Assembly (NCBI RefSeq): GCF_030077875.1 | Contig: NZ_JASEJT010000010.1 | Coordinates: 89,450-153,449, forward strand | Direction of reading: 5' to 3' | From: Mycoplasma phocimorsus | GTDB lineage: Bacteria; Bacillota_I; Bacilli_A; Mycoplasmatales; Metamycoplasmataceae | DNA length: 64,000 bases | Shown: one piece after another, positions 19,660 through 31,792 of the stretch | Layout: every line of letters starts with the position of its first letter | Numbering within the stretch: the stretch's first letter is position 1 | The notes under the pieces: model-generated | The model's input: only the letters and a program-made list of their open reading frames with translations | Told to the model about the DNA's origin: nothing | The model's database searches: none | Program-made: the position numbers and the translations under genes

Positions 19660-21099
19660 ATGTATTTAACAGAAAAAAGAAGTAAACTAATTGTTACAAT
19701 TGGTCCTTCAAGTGAAAAGAAAGAAGTTTTAAAACAATTAATTGAAAATGGGGCTTCTACAATAAGAGTTAACTTTTCTCACGGTGATCATGAAGAACAA
19801 CGTAGAAAAATGGATTTAGCAAAAGAAATTAGAAATGAGCTAAACATTCCTGTTTCTATCTTATTAGATACAAAAGGTCCAGAAATTCGTGTTGGTGACA
19901 TGAAGGATAAGGGACAAGAAATGAAAGCTGGCACAGTAGTAAGAATCCACTGTGCTGAAGGAGACTTTGAAAACGTTTTAGGAACAAGCGAAAAATTCTC
20001 AGTAAGTTATAACATGGCACAAGATTTAAGTATTGGTGATACTGTATTACTAGATGATGGTAAATTATTAACAAAAGTAGTAAGCGTAAATAAAGAAGAA
20101 AAATATGTTGATGTTGAAATTAAAAATACACATGTATTAAAAACAAGAAAAAGAATTAACCTTCCAGGTATAGATTTCTCATTACCATTTTTAGCACAAA
20201 AAGATATTGATGATGTTAAATTTGGTTTATCACAAGGTATTACACATATTGCTGCTTCATTTGTTAACTCAGCTGATAATGTAAGAGAATTGCGTAAACT
20301 AGTTAATGAAAATGGTGGAAAAAATGTATTATTAATTTCAAAAATAGAATCACAATTAGGTGTTGATAATATTGATGAAATTATTGAAGAATCAGATGGT
20401 ATTATGGTTGCTCGTGGTGACTTGGGACTTGAAATTCCTTACTATGATGTACCTTATCATCAACAACGTATCATTGAAAAATGTCGTGCTAAAGGCAAAA
20501 TTGTTATTGTAGCTACACAAATGTTAGACTCAATGGAAAATTCACCTCACCCAACACGTGCTGAAGTAACTGATGTTTATTTAGCAACACTTTCAGGTGC
20601 TGATGCAACAATGCTTTCAGGAGAATCTGCACAAGGAAATTACCCTGTATTAGCAGTTTCAACAATGTCAAAAATTAATATGAGAGCAGAAGAAGAAATG
20701 TTCTCTTCAGAAGTTTACAGAAAAAATATTCACACAATGGAAGATTATACAGCAGCTCATCCAGGCGAAAGAGAGCAAATTGCCAACATAATTAACCATG
20801 CTGCTAAATCAGGAGAATATAAATTTATTATTGTTCTTTCAAGAACGGGTGAATTATTAAAAACTGTTTCAAAATATAGACCAAATTCACAAGTTATTGG
20901 TTTAATTAAAGATGAAAGTTTAATTTACTCATTTGGTTTATATTTTGGTGTATTTATATCAATGGATTCTTCAAAATTATTTGATTTAGTAAAACAAGAT
21001 AAAACACAAGCTTTCAAAGCTTTAACTCCATATCAACCAACTAAAGGTGATAAATTCTTAGTTGTTGAAAATGACAATATTACTAAATTTACATATTAA
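19660..21099 (+). CDS. pyk: Pyruvate kinase
   Basis: This 479-residue enzyme converts phosphoenolpyruvate and ADP to pyruvate and ATP, the last step of glycolysis and a main ATP source in fermenting mycoplasmas. It starts MYLTEKRSKLIVTIGPSS, and the barrel carries the signatures VSILLDTKGPEIRVG, ISKIESQLGVDNIDEII, GIMVARGDLGLEIP, ATQMLDSM and ADATMLSGESAQGNYP. The C-terminal domain is present and the length is full. It is preceded by a strong AAAAGGAG ribosome binding site and followed by a perfect 14-bp hairpin, so it is a single-gene unit. Confidence 0.97.
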   Translation: MYLTEKRSKLIVTIGPSSEKKEVLKQLIENGASTIRVNFSHGDHEEQRRKMDLAKEIRNELNIPVSILLDTKGPEIRVGDMKDKGQEMKAGTVVRIHCAEGDFENVLGTSEKFSVSYNMAQDLSIGDTVLLDDGKLLTKVVSVNKEEKYVDVEIKNTHVLKTRKRINLPGIDFSLPFLAQKDIDDVKFGLSQGITHIAASFVNSADNVRELRKLVNENGGKNVLLISKIESQLGVDNIDEIIEESDGIMVARGDLGLEIPYYDVPYHQQRIIEKCRAKGKIVIVATQMLDSMENSPHPTRAEVTDVYLATLSGADATMLSGESAQGNYPVLAVSTMSKINMRAEEEMFSSEVYRKNIHTMEDYTAAHPGEREQIANIINHAAKSGEYKFIIVLSRTGELLKTVSKYRPNSQVIGLIKDESLIYSFGLYFGVFISMDSSKLFDLVKQDKTQAFKALTPYQPTKGDKFLVVENDNITKFTY

Positions 21100-21113
21100 A
21101 ATTTAAGAAACAT

Positions 21114-21150
21114 AAAAATGTAAATTGCATGTCAATTTACATTTTTAATA
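21114..21150 (+). terminator. Terminator of pyk
   Basis: A perfect 14-bp stem (AAAAATGTAAATTG with its complement) has a 5-nt loop CATGT and is followed by a TTTTTAAT tail. Confidence 0.9.
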
Positions 21151-21179
21151 TATAATTTTAAAACTATATTGGAGTATTT

Positions 21180-22934
21180 ATGATTAAAAATTTTAAGAAA
21201 ATTATCTTTAGTTTAGCATTAATAGGAGTAGGACTTCCAACAGTTTCTTGCAATCCTTTAGCACAATTTTATAATCAACTTTCGCTAACAGAAACTAGTG
21301 AAGTTCCTTTTGAATTAGTTAATGATAAAGAAGTAAAAATTAATTCACTTAATCCTAATTACATTTTTAAAAACAAATTTATTAAAATTTTTGAACATAA
21401 AACCAATAAAGAATCATATGTAAATCTTGTTAATATCTTCCAACAATTACCACAGTTTTTTGATAAAGTTAGAGTAACAAGAAGCAGGAAAAATCCAGGC
21501 ATTTTTATTCTTACAAATTCAGATTATAATTCACCAATTCTTTTTTCTATTAATGAAAATAGAATTTACTTTAATAACATGGATCATTTTGATTATTTAA
21601 AATATATTACACATAATCCTACTATTAAAAATAAGAAAATTAAAATAGAATATAAACAACGTCATATTACTAAAAATTATAAGTATTTTGATTTAAATGA
21701 GTATGGAATGAATATTTATGAAGTTGAAAAAAATATTTTTATGCCGTTTTCATTATTTAATCTTTTATTTATTTCTCCTAATTACTTATCGCTATACTAC
21801 AACTCTAAGCAAATGTATTTATTAGATTTTCTTCTTACAGAAGAAAATAGACTTGAAGAAATTAATACAATTCTTGATCGTTACAATCCAATGAAACATC
21901 GTCAAACTATTAATGAACGTTTAAGTGTTTATAATCATCTTAAATTTGTTTTTGATAATTTATATGGAAATAGAAAAGAATTTTTAATAAAGGAAAATGT
22001 TAAATCATTTGAAGAGTTTTTTGTTAAAAGTGGATTAAAAGAGCGTATTCTTTCAACAGATCCAGTTATATATATGGAAGCATATATTGAATTTATTCAT
22101 AAACATATTAACGATTTACATACAACTGTTAAACATGCTTCATACTTTAATGATAAAGATTATCGGATTTCAGGACCAGATATTAGTACTAAAAAGTTTT
22201 TATTTAGTTCTAAGTTATCAAAAAGCAATCATGCTAATAAACAAATATTAGAAAGTAAATTAAAAAATGGTCGTAGTTTCCATAAACAAGGCAGCTTAGA
22301 AATTGTTAATGGTGTAGCCTTTATAGATATTTCAACTTTTTCACTTGACACTAATAATACTATTTATGATATTATGCAAAAGAATATGAAAATAGTTAAA
22401 AAAAGAAATATTAAAAATGTAGTTCTTAATATTTCTGAAAATGGTGGAGGTAATGTTGCTGAAATGGAAACATTAGCCGGCTATCTTTCTAATGAAGAAC
22501 AATATATTGATCGGTTTGATAATGTTACTCAGGAAATTATTAAAATAGGTATTAAAACTGATACTAATGAAGATTCAAAATTTGATGAAAATGATGGTTA
22601 TTCAGATATTAACTGACATTTAATAGTTAGTGAATATACTTTTTCAGCAGGAAATTTATTAACAAAAATAGCAAAAAATAATAAAAATGTTAAAGTTATA
22701 GGTAAACAAACAGGTGGCGGAATGTATTCAATTATGCCAATTATTTTATCTGATGGAACTGGATTAATTATTTCAAGTAATAATGGTTATACATCTTCAA
22801 AACTTAAACAAGGTGATTTAAAATATGAGTATGATAATATAGAAAATGGCGTTATGGTTCATACTGATTATGATTATGCTGATTTTTTTAATTATGAAAA
22901 AATTTCAAATGAAATTAATGAGGGAAAAATCTAG
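21180..22934 (+). CDS. S41-family peptidase-like surface lipoprotein
   Basis: This 584-residue lipoprotein has its signal peptide ending at Cys24 (LPTVSC). The C-terminal half has the S41 (C-terminal processing protease) fold signs: VNGVAFIDIS, NVVLNISENGGGNVAEME (family lDLRxNxGG), then SEYTFSAGNLL with the probable nucleophile Ser489, and KVIGKQTGGGMYSI (family GexTgGG). The N-terminal half, about 300 residues, is mycoplasma-specific and helical. It is probably a surface peptidase with an unknown substrate; I could not identify the second catalytic residue with certainty. A terminator hairpin overlaps its stop codon, so it is monocistronic. Confidence 0.85.
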
Positions 22935-22955
22935 AAATAGATTTTCCTTCTTTTC
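22923..22955 (+). terminator. Terminator overlapping the stop codon of the S41 lipoprotein gene
   Basis: The arms GGAAAAATCTA and TAGATTTTCC with a GAAA loop are followed by TTCTTTTCTTTT. The stop codon TAG lies in the stem. Confidence 0.75.
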
Positions 22956-23021
22956 TTTTAAGTATTATTTTATTAATATTTAAATATTATAATTTTATTT
23001 GTAGTAATAAAAGGAGAAAAT

Positions 23022-24185
23022 ATGAAATTAAAAAAATGATTAACAGCTACAAACATTCTATCTATTTTGCCATTAACAGCAATTTCTTGCATTAAAGTTG
23101 ATAAAGAAAAAATTGATAAATTAAATGATATTATTAATCTTCAAGATGAAAAATTAGCAACAAAAGAAACTGAAATTAATCAACTTAAAAAAGCACTAGA
23201 AGCAATTAATAAAGAAAAAGAAGTCATTTCACAAAAAATAAATTCAGCTTCAAATATTGCAACTAATTTATGAAACAGTTTTAGTGCTAATAAAGATGTT
23301 ACAACTAAACAAGCATATGAAAATGCTAAAAGAATTTTTGATATCATGTTAAAACAAGAGGGTATTGATACTAAATTAGTTGATACAACAAAAGAAAAAG
23401 TTACTTTAAGAGCGGAAAATGATAAATTTATTCCTGTTGTATTTATGGATTTAGATGATACAGTATTAAATAATTTTAAAGTTCAAAACTATTTTGCACT
23501 AAATACAGGTTTTGATTTTAATACTTTTGAAGAATACATTAAAGATGCTTCATCTGATGAAGTATTAGGATCAATTGAATTTATTAAGTATGTTTGAAGT
23601 AAGGGCGGAATTGTAATGTTCAATTCTAATAGACTTCAAAAAACATCTGTAGATGGTTCTAGAAGAAATTTGATTAAATTAGGACTTGAAGAAAAATATG
23701 CGCCTGATTGAGTATTTTGAATGAAAGGTGTTGATTTAAATTCACCTATGCCTTGAAAAAATACCAGTGGTGGAAATAATAAAGAAGAAAGAATGAATGC
23801 TGTAAATACTAAAGAATGAGAAATTGATGGTGTTAAAGCTAAATTCAGAACTATTATGAGAATAGGTGATGATATAAATGATTTTAATGATAATTTCACA
23901 AAAAATAATAATGCTCAAAGTATTAAAGCTGAAGTAAAAGATAAACCATTTGGTAAATTATTTGGCAATTCAAATTTAGAAAATAAATCAATTTATTTTA
24001 ATCCTACAACCAAATCTTGAGAAACAAAAAATTGATCAGAAAGTTATATTTTTATTTCAGGTAATGCTTCTTATGGTGGCTGAATTAAACAATTAGGATT
24101 TAAAAATCATGCTTATAGCGCACAAGAAGGATTTGATAAATTAAATGAATATCTTTGAGTACCTAAAGCCAAAAATAAAATTTAA
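23022..24185 (+). CDS. HAD-superfamily acid phosphatase lipoprotein, e(P4)-like
   Basis: This 387-residue lipoprotein has its signal peptide ending at Cys23 (LTAISC). A coiled-coil spacer follows at about 25-85. Then comes a HAD phosphatase domain with motif I VVFMDLDDTVLNN (nucleophile Asp143, Asp145), motif II GGIVMFNSNR and a late acidic motif IGDDINDF. The order and spacing resemble lipoprotein e(P4), a surface 5'-nucleotidase/acid phosphatase that releases nucleosides from nucleotides. That would suit mycoplasmas, which cannot make purines and pyrimidines de novo; apt at 29095 would be a downstream salvage step. The substrate here is inferred. It has a strong AAAAGGAG ribosome binding site. 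Confidence 0.85.
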
Positions 24186-24186
24186 T

Positions 24187-24220
24187 AAAAAGTTAGTTGA
24201 AACAAGTCAACTAACTTTTT
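24187..24220. terminator. Shared bidirectional terminator between convergent genes
   Basis: A perfect 14-bp stem (AAAAAGTTAGTTGA with its complement, loop AACAAG) is flanked by A-run and T-run, so it can act on both strands. It lies 2 nt after the phosphatase stop and 16 nt after the end of the GH65 gene. Confidence 0.9.
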
Positions 24221-24235
24221 ATTTTATTAATTTTT

Positions 24236-26590
24236 TTAAATAACAGCAAAAGTTCTTGGTTCTTTAATTAAGTATCTTTCGCCATTAACATGAATAGCTA
24301 CTTCTTTATTTGAGGAAATAATAAATTCTTTTTCTTTAATAGAAACATTTACGATCGCTTCTCTAAAACTAAATGAATATTCTAATCCATCTCATTCTTT
24401 AGGAAGAATAGGATTAATATTAATGTGATTTCTAATAGGTTTTAATCCGCCATAACCAAAAACAATCATTTGGTAAATAGCAGCCAATGAACCAGCATGA
24501 ATACCTTTATCTGATGAACTTAAATTGTCACCTAAATCAATATTAATAGCATATTTAAATAATTTGTAAGCATAATCCAATTTATGTCTTAATTCAATAG
24601 CACTTATAGCATATGTGCTTGGACTTAATGAAGAATCATGTGTTGTTACTTTTTCGTAATGATCTCAGTTAGCAATTGCCTGCTCTTTACTGATTTCTTC
24701 TGAAAATAAATAGTTTAATAATACAACATCAGCTTGTTTAACAAGTTGTCCACTAAGTTTAGAAATACCTTCTTGTGTATTAAATAGTTTTTTACCAGCA
24801 TCACCAAGCATTTGAAATTTACTAATGTCATTTAATTGTAATGACAAGAATGTATCATTTTCACCAATTAATCCATTTTCATTAGGTTTTTGAATTTTAA
24901 TTTTTTCAGAAACGTGAATCAATTTATCTAAACTATAGCTATATGGTAATTTTTTATTAATTTTATCAAGTAATATTGAATTATTAGCTTCAAGATCTTT
25001 AATGTATTCAATTGCTAAATCAATATTAAATTTAGCTATTCTATTAATATAAGCATTATTATCGATATTACCCTTATATTCATTTGGCCCCATAACATCA
25101 GTAATTACATATTGATCATTAAAGTTATCTCATTCAACTCTTTCACTTCATCAAATTGCTGTATCAATAATCATTTCATAACCATAATTATCCATAAATT
25201 CTTGATCATTAGTAATTTTGTAATATTGTTCAACAGCATAAGCAACATCACCAGAAACGTGAATTTCTTGTGCTCTAGAAGCAATAGGAACTTGTTGACC
25301 GGTTCTAATATCAGGTTGTCCTCAATAAGGTGTTACTTCACCTGAATCTGGAAGAGCAGTTTCTCAAGGATATTGAGCACCTTTTAATCTTCTTTCATTA
25401 GCCTTAGCTCTAGCACCATTAATTCCATGATATCTATACATAAGTAGCTGACGCGCTATTTTTGTATTATTTAAAGTATAAAGGGGAGTTACAAAAATAT
25501 CAGTATCTCAATAATTATGTCCTTGATATCCTTCTCCTGAAAGACCTTTAGCTCCAACTGAATATTGGTCAGAATATTTAGGTACAAAAGTATTTAAATG
25601 ATAAATTGAAAAGTTAAGAGCAATTCGATCATAAGCAGCTTGTTCTGAATCACCAATAATTTTAACATTTCATTGTTTATAAATATTTACTCACTCTTTA
25701 ATGTTTTCTTCATGAATACGATCATAAGAAATTGCTTTTAATTGAGTTGAAAGTTCATTTGCTAGTGCTATTGCTGAATTAACTGATATTTTAGAAGGCA
25801 AATTATCTTGAGTAGAGTTAACACTCATTAATTTTTCAATAATAATTGGGTTATTTTGTGAAATTTTAAATTTTACTTTAACTCCAATTTGTCTTCTAGC
25901 CATAAATAACACAAAATTATCATCATTATAAGCAGGTTCATTCCCTCATTTATCTTTAAGAACAACTCTTAAATTCTGAATAATAGTTTCTTTAGTTTGA
26001 GTTGATTCATAAATATATCTAAAAATATTATTTTCAACAAGTCGTTTTTGCCCTTCCTTAAAGTGCATAATACCCGTATTTGTTGTTGTACCATTAATTG
26101 AAGGATCAATAAGAATACTTGCAGCAGGTCCTTCTAATACTTCAAATAAAAATTTTTGCACAAATATATGTTTATTTGTTTGACTTACAGTTCTTCTAAA
26201 TGTAAATTTAAACTTATTTTCACCTCTTTGCGCAATTACGCTTCTAATTAATTCACCAGTTTTTAAGTTAAGTGTTTTTGTGTATTCATCACTAAATCTT
26301 AGTTCAAATAAAAAACCATTAATATAAATATTATTTTGAATAACATCAGCTAAGTTAGCCAATTCTGTTTCTTCATTTTCATCACCCTTATTATAAAAGC
26401 CTGCTAAAAAGAAATCTTCTTTATTTTTAGAATGTTTTTCTTCATCAACCGCTCTTATTCCTAAATATGAATTACCTTGTGCAAAAATAGATTCTGTTTT
26501 ACCTGTATAAACTGGATTATATCCAATTTGAGTAATTGTCATCTCATTTGCATTGTATTCAAGTTTAGGCATATATTTATTTTTATTCAT
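24236..26590 (-). CDS. GH65 disaccharide phosphorylase (probably maltose phosphorylase)
   Basis: This 784-residue protein is in one frame with UGA as Trp. The family cleaves alpha-linked glucose disaccharides with phosphate, giving beta-glucose-1-phosphate and glucose. The N-terminal domain has QGNSYLGIRAVDEE (family NGyLGxRG). The (alpha/alpha)6 domain has GHNYWDTDIF, PWETALPDSGEV, HVSGDVAYAVEQYY and DVMGPNEYKGNIDNNAYIN with the general acid Glu504. The length matches GH65 phosphorylases (750-790). It is the last gene of an operon with beta-phosphoglucomutase and a GH13 glucosidase, which favours maltose over trehalose or kojibiose as substrate, but sequence alone does not settle that. It has an 8-nt gap and a GGAG site after pgmB. 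Confidence 0.92.
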
Positions 26591-26598
26591 AAATCTCC

Positions 26599-27261
26599 TT
26601 ATTTATTAAATTTTTCTAGTAAAGCTTCAAGATTAATTTCAGCTGTAGTTGTATAAATAACTTCAGAAAAATTTTCCCACTCAGCCTTAACTCCATAAGT
26701 TATAGCTACTGAGTGCATTTTAGCAGCATGAATCCCTTTGATTCCTTCAATAGCATCTTCAAAACCAATACATTCTTGTGCACTAGCATTAACACCTTTA
26801 GCAGCAGCTAAAAAAATATCAGCTGCTGGTTTACCATTTTTAATGTCGCCTGGATAAACAATAAAGTCAAACATATCAAATAAATTGATAGTTTTAAGAA
26901 TTGCTGGAGCATTATATGAACTTGAAGCAATTGAAAGTTTAAGCCCCTTTTCTTTAGCTTTAATTAATAATGATTTAATGTTTGGAAGAATATCTTTTTC
27001 ACTCAAAGTTGAAAGAGAAGAAATATAAAAATCATTTTTTTCTTTCATAACTTCTTGAATTTCTTCTTCAGTTAATGTTTTATTTTTAAGTTTTAATATT
27101 GCTAAAAGTGTATCTTTTCTTGGCAATCCCTTAAGAGCTTTATTTTCTTCAAAAGTATAAGAAATTCCTTTTTTTTCAAGTGCTTTTACTCACGCTTCAA
27201 AGTGTAATTCTGCTGTTTCTGTTATTACACCATCAAGATCGAAAACTAAGGCTTTAATCAT
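26599..27261 (-). CDS. pgmB: Beta-phosphoglucomutase
   Basis: This 220-residue HAD-superfamily enzyme converts beta-glucose-1-phosphate to glucose-6-phosphate. It begins [20 protein letters not shown] with the nucleophile and acid/base aspartates in DLDGV, followed by WVKALEKKGI, GLPRKDTL (a cap-loop stretch typical of the family) and SIASSSYNA, then GKPAADIF and CIGFEDAIEGIKG. The ATG at 27261 is needed for the DxD motif; a shorter frame starting at 27126 would lose it. The start overlaps the GH13 stop by 8 nt (ATGATTAA), so the two are coupled. Its product feeds glycolysis. Confidence 0.95.
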
Positions 27262-28888
27262 ATTTGTTTCCTTTTAATAAAAGTGATTCATAAGGTCTTA
27301 ATTTATTTGTAATTTGATCTGTATATGTTGAAATAATAACTTTTTTAGGACAATATTCATATTCTAGTTCAAAACTTGAAAGATTAATAATTGCCACAAT
27401 ATCTTTATCTTGATATGTTCTTGTAATTTGAATTAATCCATTTTCAAGTAATTTCATTTCTGAATCACCTTCAACTAAAAAGTTATTTAACTCATTTTTT
27501 CTTAATGAAATTATTTGTTTATAAAAATTTAAAATTGAATTTGGATCTTTTTGTTCATTTTCCACATTAAATACATTTGCTGAAATACCATACTTAATTC
27601 AAGGTGTTTTTGCGCTTGTAAAACCATGATTTTCACTTGAATTTCATTGCATAGGAATTCTTGCATTATCACGTGAATTTCAGTTATGTGCTTCAAGCAT
27701 TTCTTCTTCTGTATAGTATAGTTTTTCATCACAGAAAATTCTAAAACTATTAAATACATCAACATCTCTAAATTCATCTTTAGATTTAAATCCGCCATTT
27801 AACATACCAATTTCTTCACCATAGTTAATTGTTGGAATACCTTTTTGAGCAAACATAAATAATGCTAATGTTTTTGCTCCCTCTACATATCAAAATGATT
27901 TAATATATCTTGATATAGCACGAGATGTATCATGATTTGTTAAAAAGTTGAAAATTTGATGCCCTTCAATTTCTTTATCATTTTGATATCTAATAGCATC
28001 TTCTGAAGCAAATTTTCTAAAATCTCAGTTTTTATCGATACCATTTCTACCAGTTTTCCAATGTCAACCTATATATCAAAAACTAAAATTGTAAAAAGCA
28101 TCTGATATTCTGTTTTCACCTCTTGAATATTTAACTAATTTATCAGGATTAATTCCTGAAGCCTCTCCAACAAAGAAAATATCATCTTTTTCTGTTTTAA
28201 TTTGTTTTAAAAAAGCCTGTAAGTATTCAACCATTTTTGGAGCAAATGAATAAGTCATTTTTCCATTTTCTCTTTCTTTGGCAACGTGTTGAATAGCATC
28301 TAATCTAAAACCTTTAACGCCAAGGTTATATCAAAATTCAACAACATCAGCCATAGCTTTAACAGTTTTAGGACTTCCTCAGTTCAAATCAACTTGATTT
28401 TTTGAGAATAAGTGATAGTAATATTTATTTACGCTAGGCACATATTCTCATGCACTCCCTCCAAAAATAGATTCATCACCTTCTTCTTGTTTATCATTTC
28501 AAATGAAATATGAAAATTCATCTGAACTTGGATCAGAAATCGCTTTTTTGAATCATGGATGATCATCACTAACATGATTTAATACTAAATCCATAATAAT
28601 ATCAATGTTTCTTTTTTTACATTCTTCAACAAGATCTTTAAAATCTTGTAATGTACCAAATTTTTCTCAAACGTCATAGTAATCTAAAACATCATAACCA
28701 GCATCTGCAAATTCTGTTTTATAAATAGGTGTTAATCAAATAGCATTAATTCCTAAATCGGCAATATAATCAATTTTTTCAATAATACCTCTAATATCTC
28801 CATTACCATCACCATTTGAATCTTTAAATGATCTAGGAAAAATTTCATAAACCACTTTATTTTTTCAAGTAGTAATTTTATTACTCAT
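27254..28888 (-). CDS. malL: GH13 alpha-glucosidase (oligo-1,6-glucosidase type)
   Basis: This 544-residue cytoplasmic enzyme has no signal peptide. It starts [20 protein letters not shown] and has GH13 region [15 protein letters not shown], nucleophile Asp197 in [10 protein letters not shown], acid/base Glu242 in FVGEASG and Asp320 in TNHDTSRA. The stretches [25 protein letters not shown] and RIPMQWNSS are typical of the oligo-1,6-glucosidase/trehalose-6-phosphate hydrolase/alpha-glucosidase subfamily, which releases glucose from the ends of isomalto- or malto-oligosaccharides. It is first in the operon with pgmB and the GH65 phosphorylase. The ribosome binding site AGAGAGGAA precedes the ATG. 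The exact linkage specificity is not determined. Confidence 0.9.
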
Positions 28889-29080
28889 ATAATTCCTCTC
28901 TTTATTTTACATATATTTTATAACTTCTTAATAATACATTAAATTAAAATATACAGTTGAAAATTACCATTAAAAAAACAAATTTAATAATGATATTTTC
29001 TTTATTAAAAATTAATTTGTTTTAAAAATTTAGAAGTTTATTCTTTTTTAAACTTTTAAAATTAATTTGCTTTTTTTTAC

Positions 29081-29086
29081 TATAAT
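29081..29086 (+). promoter_or_regulatory. -10 box of apt, 8 nt before the start codon
   Basis: TATAAT is followed by TATGCAGT and then the ATG at 29095. There is no Shine-Dalgarno sequence. The ATG at 29088 is out of frame. Transcription would begin almost at the start codon. Confidence 0.6.
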
Positions 29087-29094
29087 TATGCAGT

Positions 29095-29616
29095 ATGTTG
29101 AAAAATAATTTAAATGAATATGTAAGAACTGTTAACGATTTTCCTAAAAAAGGAATCGCTTTTAAAGATATTTCTCCATTATTAGCGAATGGAGAAGCAT
29201 TAAATTTAACAGTTAATTTAATAGCTAAAGAAGTAGAAGGTGTTGATGCTATAGTTGGACCTGATGCTAGAGGTTTTTTATTCGGAACTCCAGTGGCCTC
29301 TTTATTAAAAAAACCATTTATTATGGTTAGAAAACCAAATAAATTACCAGGTGAAGTAGTTTCTATTGATTATTCTTTAGAATATGGAACTAATAAATTA
29401 GAAATTCAAAAAGGAATGATAAAACCGAATCAAAAAGTTGCAATTATTGATGATGTTCTTGCTACTGGTGGAACAACATGTGCTATTATTGATTTATTAA
29501 GAGAACAAGGTGCTATTGTTAAAAAGGTAGTATTAGTTATTGAACTTGATGATCTTAAAGGAAGAAAAAAAATTGAGGAAAAAGGTGTAGAGGTAGTTTC
29601 TTTACTCCATTATTAA
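29095..29616 (+). CDS. apt: Adenine phosphoribosyltransferase
   Basis: This 173-residue enzyme joins adenine to PRPP to give AMP, a purine salvage step. It has the family N-terminus (VNDFPKKGIAFKDISPLL), the adenine-side motif GPDARGFLFG, RKPNKLPGE in the flexible loop and the PRPP-binding motif VAIIDDVLATGGTT. The length is normal. It is a single-gene unit with its own -10 box and terminator and appears to have a leaderless mRNA. Confidence 0.96.
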   Translation: MLKNNLNEYVRTVNDFPKKGIAFKDISPLLANGEALNLTVNLIAKEVEGVDAIVGPDARGFLFGTPVASLLKKPFIMVRKPNKLPGEVVSIDYSLEYGTNKLEIQKGMIKPNQKVAIIDDVLATGGTTCAIIDLLREQGAIVKKVVLVIELDDLKGRKKIEEKGVEVVSLLHY

Positions 29617-29636
29617 GGGCGTTAGCTCTTTTTTTT
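29615..29636 (+). terminator. Terminator of apt
   Basis: The stem AAGGGC/GCTCTT (one G-U pair) has a GTTA loop and is followed by TTTTTT. The stop codon runs into the stem. Confidence 0.75.
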
Positions 29637-29732
29637 AATATTGTTTTATAAATTATTTTCTAAATAATAAATTAAATATTTAATAAATATATAGAAAAGC
29701 AAAATATTAAAAACAAAAACATTTTAAAATTT

Positions 29733-29759
29733 TTAGCACTTTTTTTATTTGAGTGCTAA
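29733..29759 (+). promoter_or_regulatory. CIRCE element (HrcA operator) upstream of dnaK
   Basis: The inverted repeat TTAGCACTT-N9-GAGTGCTAA matches the CIRCE consensus TTAGCACTC-N9-GAGTGCTAA at 17 of 18 arm positions, with the canonical 9-nt spacer. It ends 10 nt before the -10 box of dnaK, where the repressor HrcA would block RNA polymerase. It predicts heat-shock induction of dnaK; hrcA is not in the window. Confidence 0.93.
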
Positions 29760-29769
29760 AAAATAGTGT

Positions 29770-29775
29770 TATAAT
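29770..29775 (+). promoter_or_regulatory. -10 box of dnaK
   Basis: TATAAT lies 31 nt before the dnaK start. The weak -35 (TTGAGT) lies inside the right arm of CIRCE, consistent with repression by HrcA. Confidence 0.6.
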
Positions 29776-29794
29776 TAAATTAACTAATTATTAA

Positions 29795-31612
<1,818 letters not shown>

Positions 31613-31635
31613 TTAAAATTTAACATATTTATATG

Positions 31636-31666
31636 GAGTAAAACAAAATAGTTTTACTCTTTTTTA
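31636..31666 (+). terminator. Terminator of dnaK
   Basis: The stem GAGTAAAAC/GTTTTACTC with loop AAAATA is followed by TTTTTTATT. Confidence 0.9.
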
Positions 31667-31792
31667 TTATTAAATTTATTAATTATTATTAATAAAAAGT
31701 GTAAAATTTGAATTAAAAATATTAAAATTTCATATAAAGTTATAATAATATTCTTTAATAAATTTAATTAATATCATTTTAAGGATCAAAAA

